From: Pyrococcus kukulkanii
GTDB taxonomy: Archaea > Methanobacteriota_B > Thermococci > Thermococcales > Thermococcaceae
Reading direction: 5' to 3'
DNA: 64,000 bases
Assembly: GCF_001577775.1 (NCBI RefSeq)
Contig: NZ_CP010835.1
Location: forward strand, 558,001-622,000
Numbering within the stretch: position 1 is the stretch's first letter; each line of letters opens with the position of its first letter. The position numbers and the translations under genes were made by a program. Shown piece by piece: positions 42,692 through 52,304 of the stretch. A model generated the notes under the pieces. That model was not told where the DNA came from. It worked only from the letters and a program-made list of their open reading frames with translations, and made no database searches.

Positions 42692-44628
42692 AGCTCTCCC
42701 TCCCTAACCTTCTCAAACGCATCGAACGGACACACCTGAGCGCAACCTCCACAGCCCCAGCACATAAGTGGGTCGACCTTGGCTTTCTTCTTCTCTGGAT
42801 CCCAGTAGATCGCTGGACAGCCGTAGGCGTTGATACAGATCTTACAGCCGGTACACTTATCCTCGTTGACCTGGTAGATTGGCCACTGCTTTCCTTCCCT
42901 CCTAAGCTGGCCGATTCTATAGAGGGCACAAGCCCTCCTAGCAACCACAACACTAACTCCCTCGACCTCTAGGGCCTTCTTTATTGTCTCATAGGTAGCC
43001 TTTATGTCGTAGGGATCAACCACGGCAACGAAGTCGGCTCCCATAGCTCTAGCAACTTCCTCAATTGAAATTCTCTTACCCTCTCCATGAGGAGTTTCTC
43101 CAGTTCCTGGGTTGGGCTGATCTCCAGTCATTGCCGTAACCAAGTTGTCCATCACTACTATGAGAACGTTAGAGCGGTTGTAAATCGCGTTAGCTAAAGC
43201 TGGAAGTCCAGTGTGGAAGAACGTTGAATCACCTATTGTTGCGACTATTACCTTTTTCTCCTTACCTGTCTTCTTCTGCTCTTCGGCAACCGAGCCATTA
43301 AGTGCAATGCTTAAGCCGTGAGCAACCCCAATCGAGCCACCCATGGCTATTGTAGTATCAACTGTCTTGAGTGGTGGGAGGACGCCTAGGGTGTAACAGC
43401 CTATGTCGCTCGGGAATATGGCCTTAGGGGACGCGGCCTTCCTAATCGCGAAGAATGTATTCCTGTGTGGGCATGCTGGGCAAAGTGACGGTGGCCTCGG
43501 TGGAACTATCTCCTGAACCTTCTTGTACTTCTCATCTATCTCCTGGAAGTTCACCGGCAGATCAAGACCTAGGAACTTTGCTATGGCTTCCACTGCTCTC
43601 CTTGTTGTCATCTCAAATACCCTTGGGACTAGATCCTTGCCGTGAATTGGAACGTTAATCTTTTGCTCGTAGGCCCACAGCTTAACCTGCTCCTCAACGA
43701 CGGGCTCAAGCTCCTCGACAATGAGAACCTTCTCTAGGCCATCAAAGAACTTCTCGAGCAATCCGTAGGGCACTGGGAACGGCGTTCCAAGCTTGAGTAT
43801 CTTGACATTATCAACGCCGAGCCAAGCTAGGGCCTCTTTTACGTACGCGTAGCTAAGTCCTGGGGCTATTATTCCGACCTTACCGTTCCCCTCAATCCAG
43901 TTGAATGGGGAATTATCGAACTCCTTTCTGTACTTCTCGATCGTCTCAAGCAACCATGCATGCTTGGGCCTCTGGAACGCGGGAATGTCAACGTACCTCT
44001 CTGGGTTCTTCTTAAACTCTCCGAACTTCCTCTTTCCCTGCTTTATCTCCTCTGGAAGCTCCCCCAGGACTACATCTCCTCTCATGTGTGAAGTTCTCGT
44101 AGTTGTTCTTAGGATCACCATCTGCCCGTACTTCTCGCTTATCTCAAAGCCGTACTTGACCATATCCTTTGCCTCTTGAACGCTTGAGGGCTCAAGGACT
44201 GGGATGTTGGCGAACTTGGCTATTGCTCTTGTATCTTGCTCGTTCTGTGAAGACCACATGCTGGGGTCGTCAGCGACCATAACTATTAGGCCACCGTTAA
44301 CTCCCATGTAGCTGACGGTCATGAATGAGTCCATTGCAACGTTCAAACCCACATGCTTCATCGCCGTCATTGCCCTGAGCCCGGCCCAGGAAGCACTTAA
44401 TGCTGTTTCAAACGCGACCTTCTCGTTGGTCGAGTACTCCATGTAAACGCCAGCTCTCTTGGCAACTGCGGCCATTGTGTCCGTGACCTCGGAACTTGGA
44501 GTCCCAGGGTAAGCTGCAAATACTCCAATGTTGCCCTCGAGGGCTCCCCTAACTATAGCCTGGTTTCCCAAGAGAAGGACTCTTTCCCCTGGTTTGTCCC
44601 ACAAAACTATATCCGTAACTTTAACCAT
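42688..44628 (-). CDS. iorA: indolepyruvate:ferredoxin oxidoreductase, alpha subunit
   Basis: A 646-residue TPP enzyme. Pyrimidine-binding part: [23 protein letters not shown] motif [20 protein letters not shown] then NAIYNRSN (GDS...N). The C-terminal ferredoxin domain has [20 protein letters not shown] and [17 protein letters not shown] for two [4Fe-4S] clusters. It starts at ATG 44628, directly abutting the acdA stop. Oxidises transamination products of Trp, Phe and Tyr. Confidence 0.95.
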   Translation of the reverse strand: MVKVTDIVLWDKPGERVLLLGNQAIVRGALEGNIGVFAAYPGTPSSEVTDTMAAVAKRAGVYMEYSTNEKVAFETALSASWAGLRAMTAMKHVGLNVAMDSFMTVSYMGVNGGLIVMVADDPSMWSSQNEQDTRAIAKFANIPVLEPSSVQEAKDMVKYGFEISEKYGQMVILRTTTRTSHMRGDVVLGELPEEIKQGKRKFGEFKKNPERYVDIPAFQRPKHAWLLETIEKYRKEFDNSPFNWIEGNGKVGIIAPGLSYAYVKEALAWLGVDNVKILKLGTPFPVPYGLLEKFFDGLEKVLIVEELEPVVEEQVKLWAYEQKINVPIHGKDLVPRVFEMTTRRAVEAIAKFLGLDLPVNFQEIDEKYKKVQEIVPPRPPSLCPACPHRNTFFAIRKAASPKAIFPSDIGCYTLGVLPPLKTVDTTIAMGGSIGVAHGLSIALNGSVAEEQKKTGKEKKVIVATIGDSTFFHTGLPALANAIYNRSNVLIVVMDNLVTAMTGDQPNPGTGETPHGEGKRISIEEVARAMGADFVAVVDPYDIKATYETIKKALEVEGVSVVVARRACALYRIGQLRREGKQWPIYQVNEDKCTGCKICINAYGCPAIYWDPEKKKAKVDPLMCWGCGGCAQVCPFDAFEKVREGEL

Positions 44629-46002
44629 TCACTCCACCTCCAACTTTCCAACATTTCTGGCCTGCTGAACTAAAGCGTAGGCAGCAGAAGCTACATCTTC
44701 AGGCCTCTCATACGTTGGAATTCCGTTCTTCTCCAATAACTCCTTAGCTTTCTCGCTAACGTAACCCGCCATAAACATTGCGAGAATAGGCTTTCCGTTA
44801 TTTACCTCCTTCATGGCCCTTATAATGCCTTCAGCGTGCTCAGTTGGTGTCATTCCGGCGAAAGTTGGGACTACGCAGATCGCTATTAGGAGGTCAACGT
44901 TTGGATCTTGTAGCAGGAGCTTTGCTGTCCTGTAATAGTCTTCTCCCCTTGCGGAGGCTATCATATCTACTGGATTTTTAACTGCCGCCATTGGTGGTAG
45001 GAATGATCTAAGCTCTTCAATTGTTTTCTCCTCCAAGTTAGCCAGCTTTAGTCCTCTCTTGTCTATTTCGTCCGCTGTAAGTACTCCAGGTCCTCCAGCG
45101 TTCGTCATTATAGCAACCCTATTTCCTCTTGGTAGCGGCTGCGTGAATGCCCTAGCCATGCTCAACATTTCATCGATAGTATTTGCTACTAAAACCCCGC
45201 TCTGTTTGAATGCTGCTTCATAAATCTTCCAGCTCCCAGCAAGTGAACCTGTGTGGGATGATGCAGCTCTAGCCCCGCTCTCGCTCTTTCCAGCCTTTAG
45301 AGCGATTACGGGCTTCTTCTTCGTTACCCTCTTCGCGATCTCCATGAACTTCCTTCCATCCCTTATCCCCTCGATGTATAGGGCGATTGCTTTGTCTTCC
45401 TCTGTATCCGCCAAGTACTCCATTATCTCGGCGAAGTCCAGATCTGCCATGTTCCCAACGCTTATGAACTTTGAGAATCCTATGTCTTCTTTTATCGTCT
45501 TATAGACTATTCCAGCTCCCAACGCTCCGCTCTGGCTTATGAAGGCAACGCTTCCCTTCTTTGCCACGGTGATGAAAGTTGCGTTCAAGTTCGCATGGGT
45601 GTTCATTATTCCAACGCAGTTCGGCCCTATTATCCTCATTCCATACTTGTGGGCTATTTTAACGAGTTCTTGTTCTTCCTTCTTTCCTTCTTCGCCCGTC
45701 TCTCCGAAGCCTGCTGTTATTATTACGACTCCCTTTACCCCCTTCTCCCCGCATTGAATTAAGGTGTCTTTGACGAACTTCTTGGGGACGACTATTATTG
45801 CAAGATCAACTTCCCCTGGGATGTCCTTAACGCTCTTATAGGCCTTGACTCCCTGTACTTCCTCTTCCTTGACGTTTACTGGGTAAACTTTTCCACCCTT
45901 GTACTCCTTTAGATTTTTGAAAACTTCATAACCGAGCTTCTTTGGGTCATTAGAAGCGCCAATAACCGCGATTCCCTTAGGATTGAAGAAATAATCGAGC
46001 AT
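44629..46002 (-). CDS. ADP-forming acyl-CoA synthetase alpha subunit (aryl-acetyl-CoA type)
   Basis: A 457-residue protein: KGIAVIGASNDPKKLGYEVF (CoA-binding), GPNCVGIMNTHANLNATFIT, GSVAFISQSGALGAGIVYKT, and the phosphate-accepting histidine in AASSHTGSLAGSWKI. It needs a separate beta subunit not in this window. It converts aryl-acetyl-CoA plus ADP and Pi into acid, CoA and ATP. The position next to iorAB matches the second (aromatic) isozyme in P. furiosus, as I recall. Promoter: BRE-TATA GAAACCTTATAAGG (minus strand, about 46038-46051). Confidence 0.9.
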   Translation of the reverse strand: MLDYFFNPKGIAVIGASNDPKKLGYEVFKNLKEYKGGKVYPVNVKEEEVQGVKAYKSVKDIPGEVDLAIIVVPKKFVKDTLIQCGEKGVKGVVIITAGFGETGEEGKKEEQELVKIAHKYGMRIIGPNCVGIMNTHANLNATFITVAKKGSVAFISQSGALGAGIVYKTIKEDIGFSKFISVGNMADLDFAEIMEYLADTEEDKAIALYIEGIRDGRKFMEIAKRVTKKKPVIALKAGKSESGARAASSHTGSLAGSWKIYEAAFKQSGVLVANTIDEMLSMARAFTQPLPRGNRVAIMTNAGGPGVLTADEIDKRGLKLANLEEKTIEELRSFLPPMAAVKNPVDMIASARGEDYYRTAKLLLQDPNVDLLIAICVVPTFAGMTPTEHAEGIIRAMKEVNNGKPILAMFMAGYVSEKAKELLEKNGIPTYERPEDVASAAYALVQQARNVGKLEVE

Positions 46003-46037
46003 TAAGCCCCACCATTTTCATGCTTGTAAAACGACCT

Positions 46038-46051
46038 TATAAGGTTTCTTA
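46038..46051 (-). promoter_or_regulatory. promoter of the acdA-iorA-iorB operon
   Basis: On the minus strand, GAAACCTTATAAGG combines a BRE-like GAAAC with a TATA core, about 40-50 bp before the ATG at 46002. A GTTTTAC follows. No repressor palindrome is visible. Confidence 0.6.
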
Positions 46052-46116
46052 GGCTTCAATGGACGTAGAAATGCAACGATGAGCAAGTTCTTATACCACC
46101 TTTAGGAAGAGGTCAT

Positions 46117-46149
46117 CTCTACGCGAGATTTTTGTTGACTCACGTAGAG
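46117..46149. repeat. hairpin inverted repeat
   Basis: CTCTACGCGAG (46117-46127) pairs with CTCACGTAGAG (46139-46149) over 11 bp, with one G-U type mismatch, around an 11-base loop. It lies between the acdA promoter and a decayed reading frame. It could be a terminator-like hairpin or the end of a lost mobile element. Confidence 0.5.
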
Positions 46150-46372
46150 GTTTATTTCTCATGCTTCTGAGGGACGAATCGCTCGAATGCCTGCAGAATT
46201 CAGCCAGCCAAACTATTGCTGGAAGAGTACAGAGAGTATGAGTTATAAAACAAGACTCAAACCAATTATTTGAAACTTGCACTCCTAACAGAAAAGTTCA
46301 AAAGGGCAGTTGAGCCGGTAGTTGGGCTCCCAGCTCAAGGCATCCATAAAGGTTCGTTGGGTCTAAGCTAAA
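46150..46372 (+). pseudogene. decayed coding sequence of unknown family
   Basis: The plus strand reads MLLRDESLECLQNSASQTIA and, after a shift, LEEYREYEL-stop-NKTQTNYLKLALLTEKFKRA then VEPVVGLPAQGIHKGSLGLS before a stop at 46370-46372. The spacing of charged and hydrophobic residues looks protein-like, but I cannot name the family. An in-frame stop and a shift break it. Nothing else is in this 380-bp gap apart from the acdA promoter and the hairpin. Confidence 0.35.
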
Positions 46373-46383
46373 ATTAGGAAAGT

Positions 46384-46713
46384 TTAAGATTTGAGCTTCT
46401 CTAAGTAATCCCTTAGGAAATTAGGGTCTTCCCTCTTAACGACCTCCATTAGCTCATCAAATTTCCTTTCCCCAAGAGCCTTTTTTAAGTAATAGTATAG
46501 GTCAACGGCATCCTCAACTATCTTGCTCTGTCTTCTTCCCTCCTCAGCGTAAAGCTCTATTAACTTTCTGTTTGTGTCAAGGGATATGTAGAGGGTTTTT
46601 TGCTTCTTCTCTTTCTTGAGATCTCTTTCTTCCTTCTTTTTCTTCCCAGGCTTTGTGAGTTCATCAAGGGATCCCGAGAAGAGCTTCGGTATTTTTCCCT
46701 TTTCATTCGACAA
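46384..46713 (-). CDS. ribbon-helix-helix protein, probable ParA partner
   Basis: A 109-residue protein. A basic N-terminal tail (PGKKKKEERDLKKEKK) precedes a ribbon-helix-helix-like segment KTLYISLDTNRKLIELYAEE then GRRQSKIVEDAVDLYYYLKK, and an acidic helical C-terminus. It overlaps the ParA gene by 11 bases. This is the arrangement of small centromere-binding proteins in type Ib-like partition pairs: ParA ATPase upstream, RHH protein downstream. No centromere-like repeat is obvious nearby. Confidence 0.65.
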   Translation of the reverse strand: MSNEKGKIPKLFSGSLDELTKPGKKKKEERDLKKEKKQKTLYISLDTNRKLIELYAEEGRRQSKIVEDAVDLYYYLKKALGERKFDELMEVVKREDPNFLRDYLEKLKS

Positions 46714-47470
46714 TTGAGATCACCTCTTTGGCAAGTTTTTCAAATGCTTTGCTTGCCTTACCATCGGGCTCGTACTCAAATATACTTTTCCCTTCCGCTT
46801 GAGCTTTCTCTATCGCTATTGCCTTAGGGATCGTGGGGAGTATTGGTGCATCTGGATAGAGCTCCTTGAGCTCTTTGAGTCTCATCTGGGGGACTTTCGT
46901 TTGTTTAGTAAATTTATTGGGGACTATGCCGAGTAACCTGAGGTTGTCATTTGTCTCTTCTTTTATCATTGTCATTAAGTTAAACATTAGTTGCATGCCT
47001 ATTACTCCAAAATAGCTGAGCTCTAGTGGAATTAAAACATAGTCTGAAGCCGTGAGAGAGTTGACTAAGAATATCCCCATGCTTGGAGGGTTGTCAATTA
47101 TAATGTAATCGTAATCGGGAAATACTGGCTTCAGCGCTTTCTCTAATCTCCTCTCCCTATTGTATGAGTTAAGGATCTCAATTTCCTTTGCGGATAGGAT
47201 TAAGTGGCTGGGAATTAGATCTAAATTCTCCTTCACCCTAATTATAACGTCCTCTATTGAGCTCTCCCTTGTCATTAATGTTCCAACGTTCTTATCTGCA
47301 TAATTAATGACATCCATACCTATCAAGGCGAATGTTAAGTTGAACTGTGGGTCTATATCTACAAGGAGTACTTTTTTGCCAAGTTTAGCGAGAGCGTGGC
47401 CTAAATTTAATGTGAGGGTTGTCTTACCGACTCCTCCTTTCTGGTTGGCTACACTAATAACTACTCCCAT
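46703..47470 (-). CDS. parA: ParA/Soj-type ATPase
   Basis: A 255-residue Walker-type ATPase: VVISVANQKGGVGKTTLTLN (deviant Walker A), LLVDIDPQFNLTFALIG (Walker A'), DYDYIIIDNPPSMGIFLVNS (Walker B), then LSYFGVIGMQLMFNLMTMIK and VPNKFTKQTKVPQMRLKEL. ParA proteins segregate DNA or place protein cargo. The RHH gene downstream overlaps; the upstream neighbour is ftsZ (51 bp away). ATG 47470 gives the family N-terminus. Confidence 0.9.
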   Translation of the reverse strand: MGVVISVANQKGGVGKTTLTLNLGHALAKLGKKVLLVDIDPQFNLTFALIGMDVINYADKNVGTLMTRESSIEDVIIRVKENLDLIPSHLILSAKEIEILNSYNRERRLEKALKPVFPDYDYIIIDNPPSMGIFLVNSLTASDYVLIPLELSYFGVIGMQLMFNLMTMIKEETNDNLRLLGIVPNKFTKQTKVPQMRLKELKELYPDAPILPTIPKAIAIEKAQAEGKSIFEYEPDGKASKAFEKLAKEVISIVE

Positions 47471-47520
47471 TAAAGCCACCTAAGAAGTGTGTAGAAAATG
47501 TAAGTTAAAAATTTTAAAGA

Positions 47521-48765
47521 TTAAAGTTCATAGAAGCCAAGATCCTTAAATACCTTCTTTACGTAATCCTCTCTTCTCTTGCTCAGCCTTTTGCCTCTAG
47601 GATCTATTTCGGCAAATATTTCGTCGATTTTGCTGTCAACGGCCATAATTTCGCTGGGTGAAATTATTGGGTTTGAGTCCGTTAAAGCGTGAACTTCGAC
47701 AGTCTCCTTATATCCTAGTATTTGTGGACTTTTTACCCCCGTCATTATAACCATTGCTCTTACAGTCTTACCCATATCAGGATCTACCATTGCTCCCCAT
47801 TTAATTTCGCTCTTCTCCCCGAGTTTCTCGTAAACTATTTCCATTGCACTTGTTATCTCCTTCAGGCTAACATCAGGTCCCACGGTAAAGTGCACTAGAG
47901 CCTTATCTCCGGATCCAAACTCTACCTCAAGCATCTTATTATTTAGGGCCTCCATCACGGCATCTACTGCTCTGTTGTTTGAGTCGCTCTCTCCGATTCC
48001 TATAAGGGCAGGCCCTCCGCCTTTCATTACACTATAGATATCGGCGTAATCTATGTTCACCATGGAAGGGAGCTTTATCGTTTCGATTATCCCCTTGACC
48101 ATCCTAGCTATAATTTCGTCTGCGAACCTAAATGCTGTCTGAATTGGAAGATTTGGAACTAAATCTATTAACTTGTCATTCTGGATTATTATTACGGTAT
48201 CAGAATACTCAAGGAGCATCTTTATTCCAGCTCTAGCTTTCTCTATTCTAACACGTCCTTCCATTTTGAATGGAAAAGTTACAACGCTTATGACAAGAGG
48301 CTCCTGAAGTTTGGCATTGTTTCTTGCAGTCTCCTTGATTATTCTTGCAACTACTGGAGCAGCACCGGTTCCTGTTCCGTTGCCCATTCCTGCCGTTATG
48401 AACACAAGATCGTAATCCTTAACCATCTTTGCGATCTCATTGGCACTTGCCTCTGCTGCTCTGTAACCTATTCTGGGGTCTCCACCGGATCCCTTCCCCT
48501 GGGTTATCGACCTACCTAGCAAAAGCTTCTTATGGGCTTTAATTTGGTGCAGATGCTGGGCATCGGTGTTCATAGCTATTAGATCTGCTCCTTGGACACC
48601 AAGGTCATAAAGCCTGCTAATTGTATTGTTGCCAGAACCTCCCACACCAATGACTGCAATCTTTATAAGGTCTTCACTATCCCCAAAAAATTCAGAGGTT
48701 TCAACTTTCTCTCCGTCAAAGTCAAGGTCGATTCCGGCTTGCTCTAACAATTTCTTAAATACCAT
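47521..48765 (-). CDS. ftsZ: cell division GTPase FtsZ (probably FtsZ2 type)
   Basis: A 414-residue tubulin-like GTPase. [20 protein letters not shown] binds nucleotide, [20 protein letters not shown] is the tubulin signature (GGxGTG variant), and [20 protein letters not shown] is the T7 loop that activates the neighbouring subunit. The C-terminal tail is basic ([17 protein letters not shown]). The upstream RHH gene resembles CdrS, which in haloarchaea controls ftsZ2, so I favour FtsZ2. It builds the division ring with FtsZ1, not in this window. Confidence 0.9.
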   Translation of the reverse strand: MVFKKLLEQAGIDLDFDGEKVETSEFFGDSEDLIKIAVIGVGGSGNNTISRLYDLGVQGADLIAMNTDAQHLHQIKAHKKLLLGRSITQGKGSGGDPRIGYRAAEASANEIAKMVKDYDLVFITAGMGNGTGTGAAPVVARIIKETARNNAKLQEPLVISVVTFPFKMEGRVRIEKARAGIKMLLEYSDTVIIIQNDKLIDLVPNLPIQTAFRFADEIIARMVKGIIETIKLPSMVNIDYADIYSVMKGGGPALIGIGESDSNNRAVDAVMEALNNKMLEVEFGSGDKALVHFTVGPDVSLKEITSAMEIVYEKLGEKSEIKWGAMVDPDMGKTVRAMVIMTGVKSPQILGYKETVEVHALTDSNPIISPSEIMAVDSKIDEIFAEIDPRGKRLSKRREDYVKKVFKDLGFYEL

Positions 48766-48786
48766 TCCTCCCCTCCTCCCCCAAGT

Positions 48787-48975
48787 TTATCTAACAAGGT
48801 ATTCAGGGAGCTCTTCCTGTAACTCTTCCCTGTACAGCTCCTTCTTAAGAAGCTCCCTGATAGCTACCCGAATAGCTTCACTTCTATTTGGGAAAACACC
48901 TCTTTTAACAAGAGCGTCAAGCCCGTGTATCATACTTTGAGGTAGTTGAACGCTGATTATTTTCATCTTGGCCAT
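48787..48975 (-). CDS. ribbon-helix-helix regulator, CdrS-like
   Basis: A 62-residue protein: MAKMKIISVQLPQSMIHGLD then ALVKRGVFPNRSEAIRVAIR and ELLKKELYREELQEELPEYL. PNRSEAIR is the RHH recognition helix. It lies 21 bp upstream of ftsZ on the same strand, exactly where CdrS sits in other archaea. CdrS is a repressor/activator of ftsZ2 in Halobacterium (established). The binding site is not identified here. ATG 48975 is preferred; the frame to 48990 is possible. Confidence 0.8.
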   Translation of the reverse strand: MAKMKIISVQLPQSMIHGLDALVKRGVFPNRSEAIRVAIRELLKKELYREELQEELPEYLVR

Positions 48976-49140
48976 TCTTTCAACACCCACGGAGAGTTTC
49001 CTATTCTAAGCCTGCGCTTTAATTAGTTAAATATTTTTGGCCTAAGTTATTATTGTCATAATATCATTCTTTAAAAATTCAAAATTTCTTCTCCTAATAT
49101 TTTAAAAATTTTAATAAACTTAACCTCCCAGGATAGCATG

Positions 49141-49172
49141 AATTATATACCACTTGGTAATTAGAAGTTCAC
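49141..49172 (+). promoter_or_regulatory. TATA box of the cgi121 gene
   Basis: ATTATATACC at about 49142-49151 lies 22-31 bp before the ATG at 49173, so the transcript would be nearly leaderless. The 150 bp before it are very AT-rich and contain no gene. Confidence 0.55.
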
Positions 49173-49604
49173 ATGAAGGAAATAACCACAAAATTTGGGA
49201 AAATCTGTATAGCAAAGGTTCACCTTACTAAGGAGAATGTCGAATTACTAATTAATATTTGTGGTGAAAATTGTCAAATTGTCAAAGCTGATTGTCCTGA
49301 AGAGGTTACATTTGCAACACTTCTTGCCCTAAAGGCCTTTATTCAAGGAAGAAATAAGGCAAGAACAGTAAAAGGGGAGATACTATTAAGACTTGCCGGG
49401 GTTAGACAAATAAGAGAAGCCATAAACCTTGTAGGAGCTAGGGAGGGAGAAAACTTCATAGTTACATTTGGAACGGAAGATCCATGTAAACTCTTAGCTG
49501 AAATACTATCGAAAATTGGGGTTGTTGAAGTAACTTTGAACGAATGTGACAAGGAAATTGTGAAAAAATCTTTTGAAAGGATTGCCATGACCGAAACGCT
49601 CTAA
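49173..49604 (+). CDS. cgi121: KEOPS complex subunit Cgi121
   Basis: A 143-residue protein: EEVTFATLLALKAFIQGRNK then ARTVKGEILLRLAGVRQIRE and AINLVGAREGENFIV are the conserved Cgi121 core. The KEOPS complex (Kae1, Bud32, Cgi121, Pcc1) transfers threonylcarbamoyl to A37 of ANN-decoding tRNAs; Cgi121 binds tRNA 3' ends. The other subunits are not in this window. No operon partner lies downstream. Confidence 0.9.
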   Translation: MKEITTKFGKICIAKVHLTKENVELLINICGENCQIVKADCPEEVTFATLLALKAFIQGRNKARTVKGEILLRLAGVRQIREAINLVGAREGENFIVTFGTEDPCKLLAEILSKIGVVEVTLNECDKEIVKKSFERIAMTETL

Positions 49605-49665
49605 TTCTCCCCTTCAGCAAAATTTTATAAATTTTTCATTTTTATGGAGAACCAGGTGAGCCCTG

Positions 49666-50841
49666 ATGAGACAGAAAAAGAAGTACTTCATTGCAACTCG
49701 AATGGGTCTCATACAGCGATCTAAGATAAGGGAACTTTTTGAAAGAGCCTCAAAAATGAAAGGCGTTATATCTCTTGGAATAGGAGAACCGGACTTTGAT
49801 ACTCCTGCCAATGTTAAAGAAGCAGCGAAGAGGGCTATAGATGAAGGATGGACACATTATACGCCGAATGCAGGAATCCAAGAGCTTAGGGAAGCAATTG
49901 TTGAGTATTATAAGAAATTCTACGATGTTGACGTCGAAATTGACAATGTAATAGTCACTGCAGGAGCTTACGAAGCAACGTACATAGCCTTCGAAACGCT
50001 TCTTGAGCAGGGAGATGAAGTTATAATCCCCGATCCCGCATTCGTTAGCTACGTTGAAGATGCAAAGCTCGCTGAGGCTAAACCCATAAGGATACCTCTG
50101 AGGGAGGAGAACGACTTCATGGTGGATCCAGATGAGTTGCTTGAGCTTGTTACAAAGAGAACAAGGATGATAGTTATTAACTATCCCAATAATCCAACCG
50201 GGGCAGTTCTGGAAAAAGAAGTTGCCAAAGCAATAGCTGACATAGCCCAGGATTATAACATCTACATATTGAGTGATGAACCATATGAACACTTCCTATA
50301 TGATGACGCAAAGCACTATCCGATGATAAAGTTCGCCCCCGAAAACACGATCCTTGTTAACTCGTTCTCAAAGACCTTCGCAATGACCGGGTGGAGGTTA
50401 GGGTTCGCAATAGCTCCAAGTCAAATCATTAAAGACATGGTAAAACTTCATGCCTATGTTATAGGGAATGTAACTTCATTTGTGCAGGTTGCTGGAGTCG
50501 AAGCATTGAGGAGTGAGGAGAGCTGGAAAGCTGTAGAAAAAATGAAGAAAGAGTACGCAGAGAGGAGAAAGATAGTTCTTGACAGGCTAAAGAAAATGCC
50601 CTATATAAAAGTCAGAGAGCCGAAAGGGGCATTTTATATCTTCCCGAACATAAGTGAAACCGAAATGAGTAGTGAAGAGTTCAGTGAATGGTTACTTGAA
50701 AAAGCAAAGGTCGTTGTAATTCCTGGGACGGCATTTGGTAAGAATGGTGAAGGGTACATAAGGATAAGTTATGCGACGAGCAGGGAGAAACTCATCGAGG
50801 CGATGGACAGAATAGAGAAAGCCCTGAGTGAGGTGAAATAA
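49666..50841 (+). CDS. PLP-dependent aminotransferase class I (aspartate/aromatic type)
   Basis: A 391-residue protein: GVISLGIGEPDFDTPANVKE then AAKRAIDEGWTHYTPNAGIQ; PLP contacts VINYPNNPTGAVLEKE, ILSDEPYEHFLYDDAKHYP and the lysine in NSFSKTFAMTGWRLGFAIAP; C-terminal GTAFGKNGEGYIRISYAT. The nearest relatives I recall are aspartate or aromatic amino acid aminotransferases. It could feed iorAB with aryl-pyruvates, though the genes are 4 kb apart. Good ribosome site GGTGAG before ATG 49666. Confidence 0.88.
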   Translation: MRQKKKYFIATRMGLIQRSKIRELFERASKMKGVISLGIGEPDFDTPANVKEAAKRAIDEGWTHYTPNAGIQELREAIVEYYKKFYDVDVEIDNVIVTAGAYEATYIAFETLLEQGDEVIIPDPAFVSYVEDAKLAEAKPIRIPLREENDFMVDPDELLELVTKRTRMIVINYPNNPTGAVLEKEVAKAIADIAQDYNIYILSDEPYEHFLYDDAKHYPMIKFAPENTILVNSFSKTFAMTGWRLGFAIAPSQIIKDMVKLHAYVIGNVTSFVQVAGVEALRSEESWKAVEKMKKEYAERRKIVLDRLKKMPYIKVREPKGAFYIFPNISETEMSSEEFSEWLLEKAKVVVIPGTAFGKNGEGYIRISYATSREKLIEAMDRIEKALSEVK

Positions 50842-51104
50842 TGAAAGAGATCTTTCAAATTTTCTTGGCTATTTTTTTAGCCGAGCTTGGAGATAAAACT
50901 CAGCTCGCTACGATAGCTTTCGCATCGAAGTATGGGTGGTGGAAAGCTTTCATAGGAGCTATCTCGGGATTGGCTCTTGTTAACCTAATTGGGGCTCTAA
51001 TTGGAGAGAAAATTAAAGATTATCTTCCCCTGGAGATCATCCACAAATTCGCTGGAATTTTGTTCATAACATTTGGCATCTTGATGCTCTTTGGAAAACT
51101 GTAA
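50841..51104 (+). CDS. half-size GDT1/UPF0016 (TMEM165-like) cation transporter
   Basis: An 87-residue membrane protein with three helices and the family motif E-x-GDK-T: IFLAIFLAELGDKTQLATIA. Full-length GDT1 proteins have two such repeats; archaeal half-size members are expected to work as dimers to carry Mn2+, Ca2+ or H+. Its ATG overlaps the aminotransferase stop by one base (TAATG). Confidence 0.8.
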   Translation: MKEIFQIFLAIFLAELGDKTQLATIAFASKYGWWKAFIGAISGLALVNLIGALIGEKIKDYLPLEIIHKFAGILFITFGILMLFGKL

Positions 51105-51116
51105 GGAGGTGTTTAA

Positions 51117-52304
51117 ATGAAAAAGTGGAGAGCAGTACTGTTAGACACTTTACTCATGACTGCGGGATTTGGGACGCTTACCTTTATGAGTGTAGCTAGG
51201 CCTGACATAATTAAGCATTTTGGCATTCCAGAGTCCGCTTACGAGTTACAGCACATAGCTTATGTCTTCGGTTTATTCGTCGCATTCCTAATAGGACACA
51301 CGAGACTTTATGAAGGTTCGTTCAAGAGGAGCGTCGGAATTGCGGTTTCGTGGGCGGCTATACCTCAGATGTTGATTCCATTTGTCGGCAACTGGAACGT
51401 AGTTGTATTCCTAAGGTTCATTCAGGGATTTGTCGTTGGTTTGGTTCCATTATTTAGCACTCAGATAGCGAGATACTTTATTGCAGAAAGACCATTTGCA
51501 AAGGGAATAATACTCTCTGGAATATTCTGGGGAGGAGTATTTGGGAGTATAAGTGCAAGATATCTACTTGGGTACGTTTCTTGGAGTATGGGATTTATAA
51601 TTACTGGTATAATAATCTATGTCGTTTACGTGATTTGGTATCTCTTCACCGAGGATTTCGAGATAAGGCATCCGAAAGCAGGAGAGGCAACGGTGAACAT
51701 TTGGAAGTTGCCCTTTACATGGGTCTTAGGATTTACGTTTTTCCCTGCTCTCTGGGTCATATTTACGATAATTGGATTTTCAAGTAGCCTTGGATATAAA
51801 ATAGGATGGACTAAAGAGCACGTAGCTACTCTCTCCACGACATTAAATGTCTCCAAGGCCCTTTGGAGCATAGGGTTTGGCTATCTCGGTTACCAGCTCT
51901 CAAGGAAGAATACTGATCCGAGGGGGTTGTTCAATGCAATCGTCAAGGTAATGGTAATGGCCTATGCAATAGCGTTCGTTGGACTTACCATATACTCGAA
52001 GGCCATGCTCGATGGAAATTATACGTTGGCCCTAGCAAGCGTCATCCTTGTGGGAGCTCTCCAAGGAACGGGTCCAGCATTTTGGACAAGTGCTCCTGCT
52101 ACTTATCCGCAGGAAGTTGTACCCAGGGCAAACTTTGCCCTTGGCCTTATCTCAAACTCGGCCAATGCCATAGCTCCGGCAATAACGGATATCTTAGCTA
52201 GACACAGCGAGACCTTGGCGTTAGCTGAACTAACTTTAATGCCGCTAGTTGGTATAATAACCCTCATAGTTGTCAGCAGAATGAAGCTACCCGTGGAGGA
52301 GTGA
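51117..52304 (+). CDS. MFS transporter
   Basis: A 395-residue membrane protein with about 12 helices: LLDTLLMTAGFGTLTFMSVA, VVVFLRFIQGFVVGLVPLFS, FWGGVFGSISARYLLGYVSW, and NFALGLISNSANAIAPAITD near the end. The MFS loop motif is weak, so it is an outlier of the superfamily and the substrate is unknown. It follows the GDT1-like gene by 12 bases with an AAGGAGG ribosome site. The stop overlaps the convergent membrane gene by 18 bases. Confidence 0.75.
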   Translation: MKKWRAVLLDTLLMTAGFGTLTFMSVARPDIIKHFGIPESAYELQHIAYVFGLFVAFLIGHTRLYEGSFKRSVGIAVSWAAIPQMLIPFVGNWNVVVFLRFIQGFVVGLVPLFSTQIARYFIAERPFAKGIILSGIFWGGVFGSISARYLLGYVSWSMGFIITGIIIYVVYVIWYLFTEDFEIRHPKAGEATVNIWKLPFTWVLGFTFFPALWVIFTIIGFSSSLGYKIGWTKEHVATLSTTLNVSKALWSIGFGYLGYQLSRKNTDPRGLFNAIVKVMVMAYAIAFVGLTIYSKAMLDGNYTLALASVILVGALQGTGPAFWTSAPATYPQEVVPRANFALGLISNSANAIAPAITDILARHSETLALAELTLMPLVGIITLIVVSRMKLPVEE

